Assembly: GCA_000955875.1 (NCBI GenBank)
Contig: JYOE01000024.1
Span: 186,568 to 250,567, forward strand
Source: Terrabacter sp. 28
GTDB taxonomy: Bacteria; Actinomycetota; Actinomycetes; Actinomycetales; Dermatophilaceae
Direction of reading: 5' to 3'
DNA length: 64,000 nucleotides
Shown here: piece by piece, positions 38,491 through 47,253 of the stretch
Layout: every line of letters starts with the position of its first letter
How positions within the stretch are numbered: position 1 is the stretch's first letter
Position numbers and translations under genes: made by a program
Notes under the pieces: model-generated
The model's input: only the letters and a program-made list of their open reading frames with translations
Database searches by the model: none
Told to the model about the DNA's origin: nothing

Positions 38491-40422
38491 GTGGGCATGC
38501 AGCCGTGGATGGCGATGAGGTCGATGTCGCGCGACTCGTCGGTGGCCGAGCAGTCGCTGCGACCGGGCACGCGTCGCCGCGTCCTGACGTATGCCGCCCC
38601 GTACAAGAGGGCGATCGCCGCCTTCCTCGCGGTCGTGGTGCTCGACTCGGTGCTGGTCGTCACCGTTCCGCTCCTGCTGAAGAGCCTCGTCGACGACGGC
38701 GTCATCCCGAAGGACTCCTCCGTCGTCGTGCGGCTGTCGATCCTCGTGGCGGGCATCGCCCTGCTGGACGCCCTGTTGACGGTCGTGTCGCGGTGGTTCT
38801 CCTCGCGCATCGGCGAAGGGCTCATCAACGACCTGCGGACGCAGGTCTTCGCCCACGTGCTGCGCCAGCCGATCGCCTTCTTCACGCGGGCCCAGACCGG
38901 CTCCCTCGTGTCACGTCTCAACAACGACGTCGTGGGCGCGCAGCAGGCCTTCACGTCGGTGCTGTCGAACGTCGTGTCCAACATCGTCTCGGTCGCGCTC
39001 GTCGTGGGCGCCATGCTGGCCCTCTCGTGGCAGCTGACGCTCAGCTCGCTGCTGCTCGTGCCGCTCTTCCTCATCCCGGCCAAGCTCATGGGCAAGCGTC
39101 TCGCGGGCCTGGCCCACCGGCAGATGACGCTCAACGCCGACATGGGCACCCGCATGACCGAGCGGTTCAACGTCGCCGGCGCGCTGCTCGTCAAGCTCTT
39201 CGGCAACCCCGTCCGTGAGGAGGCCGAGTACGCCGAGCGTGCCGGTCGGGTGCGCGACATCGGCGTCCAGATCGCGCTCAACCGCACGGTCTTCATGGCG
39301 GCACTCACGGCGGTGGCTGCCCTTGCCACCGCCATGGTCTACGGCTTCGGCGGCGTCATGGCCGTCAGTGGCACTCTCTCCGTCGGCACCCTGCTCGCCC
39401 TCGCCGCGCTGCTGGCACGCCTCTACGGCCCGCTCACGTCGCTGTCCAACGTGCGCGTCGACATCATGACCGCGCTCATCTCCTTCGAGCGGGTCTTCGA
39501 GGTCCTCGACCTCGAGCCGCTCGTCAAGGAGCGTCCCGGCGCCGTCGACCTGCCCGACGGCCCGCTCGCGGTCGAGCTCGACGACGTCTCGTTCCGCTAC
39601 CCGTCCGCCGACGAGGTGTCGCTCGCCTCTCTCGAGTCCGTGGCCTCGGGCGACCGGCGGGGCAGCGGCGTCGTGCTCCACGACGTCTCGCTCAGCGCAC
39701 CGGCCGGGCACCTCGTCGCGCTCGTCGGTCCGTCCGGCGCCGGCAAGACCACCCTGACCTCCCTCGTCTCCCGCCTCTACGACCCCAGCGAGGGCTCCGT
39801 CCTCGTCGGTGGTCGTGACCTGCGCGACGTCACGATGTCGTCGCTGCGCGACCGCATCGGCGTCGTCACGCAGGAGGCGCACCTCTTCCACGACACGATC
39901 CGGGCCAACCTGCTCTACGCCCGTCCCGACGCGAGCGACGACGAGATCCACGCCGCTCTTCGCGCGGCCCAGATCAGCGACCTCGTCGCCGAGCTGCCCG
40001 AGGGCCTCGACACGGTGGTCGGCGACCGCGGGCACCGGCTCAGCGGCGGCGAGAAGCAGCGCCTCGCCATCGCCCGCCTCCTGCTCAAGGCGCCTGACGT
40101 CGTCGTGCTCGACGAGGCCACGGCCCACCTCGACTCCGAGTCCGAGGTGGCTGTGCAGCGCGCGCTCGACGCCGCCCTCGAGGGCCGCACGTCCATCGTC
40201 ATCGCCCACCGCCTCTCGACCATCCGCCAGGCCGACCTCATCGTCGTGCTCGACCACGGGCGGGTCGTCGAGACCGGCAAGCACGCCGAGCTGCTCGCGG
40301 CCGGTGGGCTCTACGCCGACCTGCACGCCACCCAGTTCGACGACCGGGCGGTCGAGCATGCCGATCGCAACGGGCGGGTGCCGGCCCCCAGCCGTCCCAC
40401 CGACGCGCTCGACCACGTCTGA
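38491..40422 (+). CDS. ABC exporter, membrane and ATPase fused (half-transporter)
   Basis: The 643-residue protein has an ABCB-type six-helix membrane domain (about residues 40-340). A nucleotide-binding domain follows with GPSGAGKTT, the Q-loop VTQEAHLF, the signature LSGGEKQR, Walker B VVVLDEATAHLD and IAHRLST. It works as a homodimer exporting lipids, peptides or drugs. The GTG at 38491 has AGGAGG 7 nt upstream and is preferred over the upstream in-frame codons. The gene is monocistronic, convergent with the SRPBCC gene. Confidence 0.93.
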   Translation: MGMQPWMAMRSMSRDSSVAEQSLRPGTRRRVLTYAAPYKRAIAAFLAVVVLDSVLVVTVPLLLKSLVDDGVIPKDSSVVVRLSILVAGIALLDALLTVVSRWFSSRIGEGLINDLRTQVFAHVLRQPIAFFTRAQTGSLVSRLNNDVVGAQQAFTSVLSNVVSNIVSVALVVGAMLALSWQLTLSSLLLVPLFLIPAKLMGKRLAGLAHRQMTLNADMGTRMTERFNVAGALLVKLFGNPVREEAEYAERAGRVRDIGVQIALNRTVFMAALTAVAALATAMVYGFGGVMAVSGTLSVGTLLALAALLARLYGPLTSLSNVRVDIMTALISFERVFEVLDLEPLVKERPGAVDLPDGPLAVELDDVSFRYPSADEVSLASLESVASGDRRGSGVVLHDVSLSAPAGHLVALVGPSGAGKTTLTSLVSRLYDPSEGSVLVGGRDLRDVTMSSLRDRIGVVTQEAHLFHDTIRANLLYARPDASDDEIHAALRAAQISDLVAELPEGLDTVVGDRGHRLSGGEKQRLAIARLLLKAPDVVVLDEATAHLDSESEVAVQRALDAALEGRTSIVIAHRLSTIRQADLIVVLDHGRVVETGKHAELLAAGGLYADLHATQFDDRAVEHADRNGRVPAPSRPTDALDHV

Positions 40423-40425
40423 CGG

Positions 40426-40454
40426 CTGAGGCGTCGACCCGCCGACCGCCTCAG
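40426..40454. terminator. Bidirectional hairpin terminator
   Basis: CTGAGGCG (40426-40433) and CGCCTCAG (40447-40454) pair perfectly over a 13-nt loop between convergent genes. Confidence 0.55.
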
Positions 40455-41008
40455 GGCGAGACGCGCTCCTCGAGCCCGGCGGCGAGCCCGGCGATGGTGG
40501 CGAGGTCGACGAGGCCGCCCAGGGTGTGCGCCAGCCGTCGGCGTCGCACCGGGCCGAGCCGCAACCGCAGGTGCACGCGGGTGCCGTCCGCGCCGGTCGC
40601 GGTCAGGCGAAGGCACCACGTGAGGTGCGTCCGCCCTCGTGTCGAGGTGAAGAGCACGTGCGACTCCGGCACGAGCTCGGCCACGGTGAACGTCGCGTCG
40701 GCCCCGCCCCAGTCGGGGATGACGTCGCCCTCCGCCAGTGCCTGGTAGGCCGGCTCGATGCGCCGCAGGGCGCGGCGGGTTTTCGGCACGAGGCGCTCCA
40801 CGGCGCGCGGGAGGTACCAGCCCGCGCGGTGCTTGCCGAGCTGCACCAGCCACGGCCACACGCGTACGGGAGGGGCCGACAGGGTGAAGGCGCGGTCCAT
40901 CACGACGTCGGCTGCCACGACCTCGTCACCGGGCAGGGTGGCTCGGCGCTCTGCCGGTGTCGGACGGACGAGCAGGCGGTCGGCGAGGGGCGGCGCGGGC
41001 AGGGCCAT
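40451..41008 (-). CDS. SRPBCC (START-like) family protein
   Basis: The 185-residue protein has the strand pattern of polyketide cyclase/SRPBCC proteins: AFTLSAPPVRVWPWLVQLGKHRAGWY, GDVIPDWGG, HVLFTSTRGRTHLTWCLRL and GTRVHLRLR, with a hydrophobic C-terminal helix. The family binds lipophilic ligands; the ligand is unknown. The ATG at 41008 lies 2 bp after the SURF1 stop and has GAGGAGG upstream, so it is cotranscribed with SURF1. Confidence 0.8.
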   Translation of the reverse strand: MALPAPPLADRLLVRPTPAERRATLPGDEVVAADVVMDRAFTLSAPPVRVWPWLVQLGKHRAGWYLPRAVERLVPKTRRALRRIEPAYQALAEGDVIPDWGGADATFTVAELVPESHVLFTSTRGRTHLTWCLRLTATGADGTRVHLRLRLGPVRRRRLAHTLGGLVDLATIAGLAAGLEERVSP

Positions 41009-41010
41009 CG

Positions 41011-41808
41011 TCAGGCGTCCTCCTCGTCCCAGATGCGGACCTTCTTGGGCTTGGCCGGCGCGTCGGCGCGCTCGGTGCCCTCGGTCGCGGCCTGGGCCTC
41101 CCGCCGGATCGCGAAGACGACGAAGACGAGACCGCCCGGCATGAAGAGCCACCACTGGTAGGCGTACGCCTGGTGCGGGCCGAGATCCTCCTCGGGACGG
41201 GGCAGCACGCGTACGGGGTGGTCGCCTGCTCGTGCCGCGGGCGACTGCGCACCGAGCACGACGTACGCGTCGAGACTGGTCAGCGACGGCACCTGGGCTC
41301 GCGCGTCGCCGACGTTGATGCTCGCCAGCTGCGGGCGCGGGAGGTCGCGCCCGAGGCTGACCTCGCCGGTGCGCAGCCAGCCCGTCACCTCGACGCTGCC
41401 CGTCGGCGGCGGGTCGACCGCCGGGCTCGTCTCGGCGTTCTCGGCGTTCGGCACCCAGCCGCGGTCGACGAGGACGGTCACGCCTTCGGTCTGGAACGGG
41501 GTCAGCACCTCGAACCCCACGGTCTGGTCGAGGGTCCGGTTGCGCACGAGCAGGTCAGACCCGGCGGCATACGTGCCGGTGAGCGTGACCCGGGTCCACT
41601 GCCGCTCCTGCGGGAGGCCCGAGCCGACGAGCGCGGGCGAGAAGGCGGCCGGGGCGGCCCCGTAGTTGCGGGCGATGGCGTCGACCTTGGTGCGCTGCTC
41701 GACGTGGCGGTGCCACTGCCAGAGGCCGAGGTAGAAGCACGCGACACCGAAGAGGACCGCCACGAGGGTCCCCAGCAGCCATCGCCGCGTCAGCCAGAGT
41801 CGAAGCAC
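41011..41808 (-). CDS. SURF1 family cytochrome oxidase assembly protein
   Basis: SURF1 helps insert haem A into cytochrome c oxidase. The 265-residue protein has membrane segments near both ends (RRWLLGTLVAVLFGVACFYLGLWQW and QWWLFMPGGLVFVVFAI). The soluble centre carries GTY, VLVDRGWVP and the conserved GHWRYxQY-like position. The GTG at 41808 has a TACCGT -10-like hexamer (41815-41820) 6 nt upstream. It complements ctaA and ctaB in the same window. Confidence 0.9.
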   Translation of the reverse strand: MLRLWLTRRWLLGTLVAVLFGVACFYLGLWQWHRHVEQRTKVDAIARNYGAAPAAFSPALVGSGLPQERQWTRVTLTGTYAAGSDLLVRNRTLDQTVGFEVLTPFQTEGVTVLVDRGWVPNAENAETSPAVDPPPTGSVEVTGWLRTGEVSLGRDLPRPQLASINVGDARAQVPSLTSLDAYVVLGAQSPAARAGDHPVRVLPRPEEDLGPHQAYAYQWWLFMPGGLVFVVFAIRREAQAATEGTERADAPAKPKKVRIWDEEDA

Positions 41809-41858
41809 GCATCGACGGTACCCGGCGTGGGGAGCAGGCCGGACGACCGGTCGCGCCG

Positions 41859-42977
41859 TCAGGTCCTGCTGATCTGGCCGGTGTCGCACTCGCCGGTGTC
41901 GAACTCGCCGGTTTCGGCCAGCGTGCTGGCCACCGTCTGGAGCTTCGCGTTGAGCTGGTTCGAGGCGTGCCGCAGGGCGTCGAAGGCCTGCTCGGGCGTG
42001 AGCTTGAGACGTTCCATGAGGATGCCCTTGGCCTGACCGATGACATCTCGGGTCAGCAGCGCCCGGCTCAGCTGCTGCGTCTGGTCCTGCAGGTGGTCCC
42101 GCTCGCGGACCACGGCTGCCGCCATGGATGCGTGGGCCGCGAGGACGAGCCCGACCTGCTGGGCCTCCGCACTGAACGCGGCAGCCCTGTGGCCGTAGGT
42201 GTTGAGCGAACCGGTCGTGCCCGTCCGGGCCGGGTCCGCACCGGCGGCCGCGCCTGCGGCCGCGAGACGGAAGGAGGCCGCCGAGCAGGCACCCAGCTCG
42301 ACCGGACGTGCGCCGAGGACCGGCCACCGGGCGTCGGGGAACGACGGGGCGTAGACGACCGGGGCATCGACCGCGTCCAGGCAGGGACCCTCGCCGGCGT
42401 CGTACTGGGCCCGGTCGACGGCGGAGGCCTCCGGGGCAGTCGTCGCGGCTGTGCGGCAGGTGCCGTTCTCGACGAGGGTGACGCTGGCCATCGCGCACCC
42501 GGCGACCGTGTCGACGGCCGCATCCGCGATGCGACGGAGCACGGCGTCGTAGGAGTCTGCGCGGTAGAGGTTCTCGGCGATGGCGGCGAACGTCGCGGCA
42601 AGGCGGGTCGTCGGGTTCGCCTCGAGCCGTCGGCCGGCGGCCTCGTCGCGGGCTCCGGCGGCGAGCTCCCGGGCCTCGTGCGCCTCCTCGCGCGTCTGCC
42701 TCGCCTCGTCGCGGGCTGCGCTCGCCTCGGCCCGCTCCGCTCGCTCGGTCGCGTCGGTGGTCATCGCGAGCTCGGCCGCCCGGCGGTCCAGAAGGCGTTC
42801 CCGCGCATCGAGGGCCGACTCGCGCGCGTCGGCGGTCAGGTCGCGCACGTCCGCTGCTGCGTCCCGTTCGGCAGCCAACTCGTCGCGCCAGTCGGCGACG
42901 AAGTCGCGCTTGTCCGCGGCCCACTGGCTCTGTTCGTCGGGTGAGTGGCCTGCCACCGGATCCGCCTCCTCGTCCAC
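41859..42977 (-). CDS. GAF-ANTAR RNA-binding antiterminator with Arg/Asp coiled coil
   Basis: ANTAR domains bind paired hairpins in nascent RNA and prevent termination. The 372-residue protein has an N-terminal 120-residue charged helix with many RD/ARD repeats. A GAF-like domain follows (about 125-290, GEGPCLDAV), then the ANTAR helices TRDVIGQAKGILMERLKLTPEQAFDALRHAS. The tail is EFDTGECDTGQ. No dual-hairpin target is obvious nearby. It may respond to a redox, light or stress ligand bound by GAF. Confidence 0.9.
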   Translation of the reverse strand: MDEEADPVAGHSPDEQSQWAADKRDFVADWRDELAAERDAAADVRDLTADARESALDARERLLDRRAAELAMTTDATERAERAEASAARDEARQTREEAHEARELAAGARDEAAGRRLEANPTTRLAATFAAIAENLYRADSYDAVLRRIADAAVDTVAGCAMASVTLVENGTCRTAATTAPEASAVDRAQYDAGEGPCLDAVDAPVVYAPSFPDARWPVLGARPVELGACSAASFRLAAAGAAAGADPARTGTTGSLNTYGHRAAAFSAEAQQVGLVLAAHASMAAAVVRERDHLQDQTQQLSRALLTRDVIGQAKGILMERLKLTPEQAFDALRHASNQLNAKLQTVASTLAETGEFDTGECDTGQISRT

Positions 42978-43036
42978 GAGGGCCCTGACTGGACTCTATG
43001 CCCGCCGCGACTGCCGGGCCCGCCGGTCCGCAGAAG

Positions 43037-43363
43037 TCAGCTGCCGAGCAGGATCTCGAGCTCGAGCTCGTGGTCGATCGGCAGCCCGGCACGGTCGCGA
43101 AGCGGCAGGGTGGGCTTCAGCTCCCGGGCCGCCCGGACGGCATACCTGTCGAAAGCGCAGAGGTCCATCCCGACGTGCTGGTAGACCAGTCCCGTGCGCC
43201 GTCCGCCGAGCAGCGCCACGTAGCCCGACAGCCCGGTCGCGTCGATGAGCTCGCCACGGCGGGCGACGCTCGTCGAGGTCCAGTCCCGGACCAGGCGTTC
43301 GCGCACCCACCGACGATCGGGTGGCGCCAGCGGCCGGATCACCGGGTCGGCTGCGCGGGACAC
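43037..43363 (-). pseudogene. GNAT acetyltransferase with internal deletion
   Basis: The 108-residue reading frame starts like a GNAT (IRPLAPPDRRWVRERLVRDW, RRGELIDATGLSGYVALLGGRRTGL). It then passes directly to the C-terminal pattern of that family (VYQHVGMDLCAFDRYAVRAARELKPTLP, DGIPI-like GLPIDHELELEI). About 60-70 residues are missing, including the RxxGxG acetyl-CoA loop. The frame is open, so it is a decayed or minimal product. It is in line with usp and the tripartite transporter. Confidence 0.65.
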
Positions 43364-43395
43364 CCTTCCAGTGTCCCGCGCAGAGCGAGGCGCTG

Positions 43396-43788
43396 CTACG
43401 AGGCCGCCGACTTGACGGCGAGCACCGGGCAGGTGGCCTCGAGCAGGATGCGCTGGGCGGTGCTGCCGAGGAGGAGCTTGCCGACGGGGGTGCGGTGCCG
43501 CAGCCCGAGGACGATGAGCCTGGCGTCGTGCTGCTGGGCGATCTGCACCACGGCCTCGCTCGGGTCGGTGAGCGGCGAGTGGCCGACCGTGACCGTGAGC
43601 CCGGCCTCGCGGAGCCGGTCCGCCATGTCGCCCAGCTCGCCCAGGACCTCGTCGGTCGTGGGCGCCCGGTGCCGCGGGTCGGCCGCCACGACGACGAGGT
43701 CGTCGGCGGTCAGGAGGGCCTCCCGGCCGGCGTGCGCCAGTGCGGCTCGGCCGGCCGGGGAGGCGGAGTGCACGGCGACGATGGTCAT
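43396..43788 (-). CDS. Universal stress protein (UspA family)
   Basis: The 130-residue protein has the Usp fold: the start MTIVAVHSAS, a central helix, and the ATP-binding loop GLRHRTPVGKLLLGSTAQRIL. It probably binds ATP and helps under stress or nutrient shift. ATG 43788 has AGGAG upstream and follows the TctAB gene by 70 bp. The pairing of Usp with a transporter suggests it modulates that system. Confidence 0.9.
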   Translation of the reverse strand: MTIVAVHSASPAGRAALAHAGREALLTADDLVVVAADPRHRAPTTDEVLGELGDMADRLREAGLTVTVGHSPLTDPSEAVVQIAQQHDARLIVLGLRHRTPVGKLLLGSTAQRILLEATCPVLAVKSAAS

Positions 43789-43858
43789 GAGGCGCTCCTG
43801 ATGGGGTCGGTGGGTCGGCGCGGGAACAGGGGAACGGGCACCAGCCGTCGGGGACGGC

Positions 43859-45841
43859 TCATCCGAGCAGCCCCGTCGGCAGGTCGACCGGGATCAGCGA
43901 GGGCAGGGTGATCAGCGCGAGCCCCAGGACGAGTGTGTAGACGATCGTCGTCCGGGTGCGCGCCCGGGCGATGAAGAGCAGGTACGCGGGGACGAACACG
44001 AGCACGGCCGCGAGGTAGCCGACCACCATGACGAGCGACAGGAAGGCGATCATGATCGCGAAGGTGCGCAGCGCCGTGGCGACGGTGCGCGACTCCTGCA
44101 GCCCGGACCGCATCCACCGCTTGCGGTGACGCAGCTCCTGCACGAGCAGCACCAGCCCGACGAGGAGCCCGGCGACGGACACCAGGCGGGGAAGCAGTGC
44201 GGCCTCGGGGGAGAAGCCGCTGCTCGCCCAGAGCGCGCCGGCGAAGACGAGGAGGGCTACGACGGCCACCGACAGCGACCAGGGCGAGTTCTTCAGCAGC
44301 CCGTCGGTCTCGGCCTCGTCGTCGGAGTGCATGAGCTGTGCCGCCGCTGCGTGTCCGTCGTCGGACGCCAGGTCGCGCCGGCGCCGCACCAGCTTGACGA
44401 GCGCCCACAGGGCGGGCCCGACGAGCACCGCGAGGAAGACGATGACCCACGGTCGCGCCATCCACCCCAACCCGTCGTTGAGCGAGGCGGTCAGGTAGTA
44501 ATAGCGCTCCATCGGGATGGCGAGGACGAAGCCGATGAGGAACGGGGCGCGGGGCGAGTCGGTGGCCTTGAGGACCCACCCGACGACGCCGAGCAGGATC
44601 ATGACCCAGAGGTCGCCGATCTGCGCCTCGCCCTGGAAGGCGCCGAGCAGCATGACGACGAGCAGGCCCGGGCCGAGCACGGCGAAGGGCACCTTTGTCA
44701 GCCTGGCGAGCGTCGGCGTGCCGAGGAAGCAGAGGAAGGCGCCGACGACGCTGGCGATGGCGAAGCACCAGATGATGAGGTACATCAGGTCGAGGTGCTC
44801 GGTGACGATGGACGGGCCGGGCTGGATGCCGTAGGTCAGCAGCATCCCGAGGAGCATCGCCGAGGGGACGCCGCCGGGGATGCCGAAGAGCAGCGTCGGG
44901 ATGAGGTCGCCGGCCTCGACGGAGTTGTTGGCGCTCTCGGGTCCGACGATGCCGCGCGGGTCGCCCTTGCCGAACTTGCGCTTGTCCTTGGACGTGGCGA
45001 CGGCCTGACCGTAGGCGAGCCACGTGCCGGCGGTGGCCCCGACGCCGGGGAGCACGCCGGCCCAGATGCCGATGAGCGACCCGCGGACCACCTGGGTCCA
45101 GTGCGTCAGCCACTCGCGGATGCCCGCGCCCCACCCGCCACCGAGGGTGACGAGGTTGCGGCCGGTGCGGCGCTGGCCCACCCGGGTGGCGATCTCGGCG
45201 AGGCCGAAGATGCCGAGCGCCACGGCGACGAGGGAGAGGCCGTCGCCGAGGAAGAGGCTGCCGCCGGTGAAGCGCTCCTCGGCGGTCGTGGGGGAGGTGC
45301 CGACCATGCCGAGCAGGAGGCCGAGCAGGCCGCACAGCACACCCTTGACGACGTTGCCGCGGGAGAGGACGGCGGCCAGTGAGACGCCGAGGACCGTGAG
45401 CATGAACAGCTCGGGGCTGGCGAAGGAGAGCACGAGCGGCCGGGCGAGCGGGATGGCGAGGGTGAGACCGAGGGCGCCGATGATGCCGCCGGCCATCGAG
45501 GAGAGGAAGGCCAGGGAGAGGGCGCGTTTGGCCTGCCCCCTCCTGGCCATGGCGTAGCCGTCGAGCATCGTGACGCTGGCGGAGGCCGACCCCGGTGCGC
45601 CGAGCAGGACGGCGGACACCGTGTCGGACGTGTGGACGACGGCCAGCGCGCCGATGAGCAGGGCGAACGCCTGGGCGGGCTCCATGCCGAAGGTGACCGG
45701 GAGCAGGATGGCGACCGCGCCCGTGCCGCCGAGGCCGGGGATGAGGCCCATGACGAGCCCGGCTGCGACGCCGACGAGGAGCATGACGAGCAGGGAGGGT
45801 TGTGCGAGGGACGCGAGAGCACTCAGCGCTGAGTCGAACAT
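43859..45841 (-). CDS. TctA-TctB fusion of a tripartite tricarboxylate transporter
   Basis: The 660-residue protein joins the large TctA permease (about residues 1-500; GLIPGLGGTGAVAILLPVTFGM, TSDTVSAVLLGAPGSASASVTMLDG, GVLPGVGATAGTWLAYG, GGVPSAMLLGMLL) to a four-helix TctB-like domain (about 515-660). It uses an ion gradient to import a carboxylate delivered by TctC. The ATG at 45841 is 7 bp after tctC. Normally the two membrane subunits are separate genes. Confidence 0.9.
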   Translation of the reverse strand: MFDSALSALASLAQPSLLVMLLVGVAAGLVMGLIPGLGGTGAVAILLPVTFGMEPAQAFALLIGALAVVHTSDTVSAVLLGAPGSASASVTMLDGYAMARRGQAKRALSLAFLSSMAGGIIGALGLTLAIPLARPLVLSFASPELFMLTVLGVSLAAVLSRGNVVKGVLCGLLGLLLGMVGTSPTTAEERFTGGSLFLGDGLSLVAVALGIFGLAEIATRVGQRRTGRNLVTLGGGWGAGIREWLTHWTQVVRGSLIGIWAGVLPGVGATAGTWLAYGQAVATSKDKRKFGKGDPRGIVGPESANNSVEAGDLIPTLLFGIPGGVPSAMLLGMLLTYGIQPGPSIVTEHLDLMYLIIWCFAIASVVGAFLCFLGTPTLARLTKVPFAVLGPGLLVVMLLGAFQGEAQIGDLWVMILLGVVGWVLKATDSPRAPFLIGFVLAIPMERYYYLTASLNDGLGWMARPWVIVFLAVLVGPALWALVKLVRRRRDLASDDGHAAAAQLMHSDDEAETDGLLKNSPWSLSVAVVALLVFAGALWASSGFSPEAALLPRLVSVAGLLVGLVLLVQELRHRKRWMRSGLQESRTVATALRTFAIMIAFLSLVMVVGYLAAVLVFVPAYLLFIARARTRTTIVYTLVLGLALITLPSLIPVDLPTGLLG

Positions 45842-45848
45842 GGCAGCC

Positions 45849-47144
45849 TCAATCGATCGTGACGTTGTAGGTGGAGGTCAGCAGCTGCACGACGTGCTCG
45901 CGGACCTCGGGGCTGACGGTGTATGCCGCCTCGATGCGCTGTCGCAGGTCGGCTCCCGCGTCGAGGGGGTAGCCGCCGAGGACCTTCTTCGCGGCCTTCT
46001 GGAAGGCGGGCGAGGCGCCGAGCTTCTCCGCCGACGTGCGGAGGAGCTCGACGGCTTCGGGCGGCGTCTCGGGCTGGACCCAGAGCCCCTTCTGGTACGT
46101 GTAGGTGACGCCGAGGACGGTCTTGTACGCCTCGAGCTTGGGACCCGTCGGCTTCGTGCCGTGGAGGGTCTCGTAGGCCTCGACGACCGTCGGCAGGTCC
46201 TTGAAGTTCGCGTCGCGCACGACGTTGCGGTTCTCGTCGAGCTGGCCGAGCGAGAAGAGGGCGACGGCGCTCTTCTCCTCGAGCAGCGTCTTCACGGCGG
46301 ACGGGTAGGCGGAGGTCGTCTGGTAGTCGATGTCGATCTCGCCGCGCTGCAGGGCGAGGTTGACCGGGCCGCGGCCCTCGAAGCCGAAGACGGCGCTGAC
46401 GTCCATCTCGAGCAGGTCGAAGGCGAGCAGGGTCGTGAGGTCGAGACCGGTCGCGGCGATGCCCCCGAACTTCAGTGGAGCCTGGCGGTCCACGACGTCC
46501 TTCAGGCCCGTCACGCCGGCGGCGGTGCGGGCGTAGACGACGGCACCGGTGCCGTTGGCCAGCACGGGCACGAGCTCGGTGAAGTCGTAACGGACGGCCT
46601 GCTTCCTGAGCAGCCACGGGACCACCGTGGTGGCCGTGCTGACGAGCAGCTCGGTGCCGTCGGCGCGGGCCGAGCTGACGAAGTGGTTGGTGCCGGTGAT
46701 GCCCTCGCCGCCGGCCTCGTTCGTCGGGGCGAACCCGGGGGAGCCGGGGATGGCGTGGGTGAGCTGGGTGCCGATGAACCGGGCCCACGTGTCGGTGCCG
46801 CCGCCCTCGGCGAGCGGGATGAGCAGCTCGACGGTCTCGCCGGCGTAGTCGCCGTCGGCGGTGGAGGCCGGCGGGTGGAGGAGGTCGCTGCCGAGTAGTG
46901 TGCCGGCAGCGGCGAGGAGGGCGAACCCTCCCATGACGCCGAGGGCCGTCCTGCGGCTCGGCAGGGGGAGGTCGTCTCCGGACTCGTCGTCTCCGGACTG
47001 GTCGTCGGCGGCCTCGTCGTCGGCGGCCTCGTCGCTCGGGGACGGCAGGGACTCCTCGTCGGGCGCTGGGGGCGACGAGGGTGGCGGGGCACTCGTGGCT
47101 GCCCTGTCGAGCCAGGGGAGTCTGGCGCGGGTGGAACGGTTCAT
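45849..47144 (-). CDS. TctC-type carboxylate-binding protein
   Basis: TctC captures carboxylates outside the membrane. The 431-residue protein has an acidic N-terminal extension (about 60 residues with DEAADDEAADD), then a Tat-like signal SRRTALGVMGGFALLAAAGTLLG. The binding domain begins VELLIPLAEGGGTDTWARF. The extension before the signal is unusual, since secretion signals normally start near residue 1; the start could be wrong, but no better one was seen. It precedes TctAB and follows the PrpF-type gene. Confidence 0.88.
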   Translation of the reverse strand: MNRSTRARLPWLDRAATSAPPPSSPPAPDEESLPSPSDEAADDEAADDQSGDDESGDDLPLPSRRTALGVMGGFALLAAAGTLLGSDLLHPPASTADGDYAGETVELLIPLAEGGGTDTWARFIGTQLTHAIPGSPGFAPTNEAGGEGITGTNHFVSSARADGTELLVSTATTVVPWLLRKQAVRYDFTELVPVLANGTGAVVYARTAAGVTGLKDVVDRQAPLKFGGIAATGLDLTTLLAFDLLEMDVSAVFGFEGRGPVNLALQRGEIDIDYQTTSAYPSAVKTLLEEKSAVALFSLGQLDENRNVVRDANFKDLPTVVEAYETLHGTKPTGPKLEAYKTVLGVTYTYQKGLWVQPETPPEAVELLRTSAEKLGASPAFQKAAKKVLGGYPLDAGADLRQRIEAAYTVSPEVREHVVQLLTSTYNVTID

Positions 47145-47253
47145 TGCTACGACCTTCTCTCGGACGGCGCTGTGCCGGAATGGTCTGCGGCCTGCTTTCG
47201 GGCCGTCGGTGCGTTTCTGTCGGTGTGCTGACTGCGCTCGCGCGGGCTTCTCG

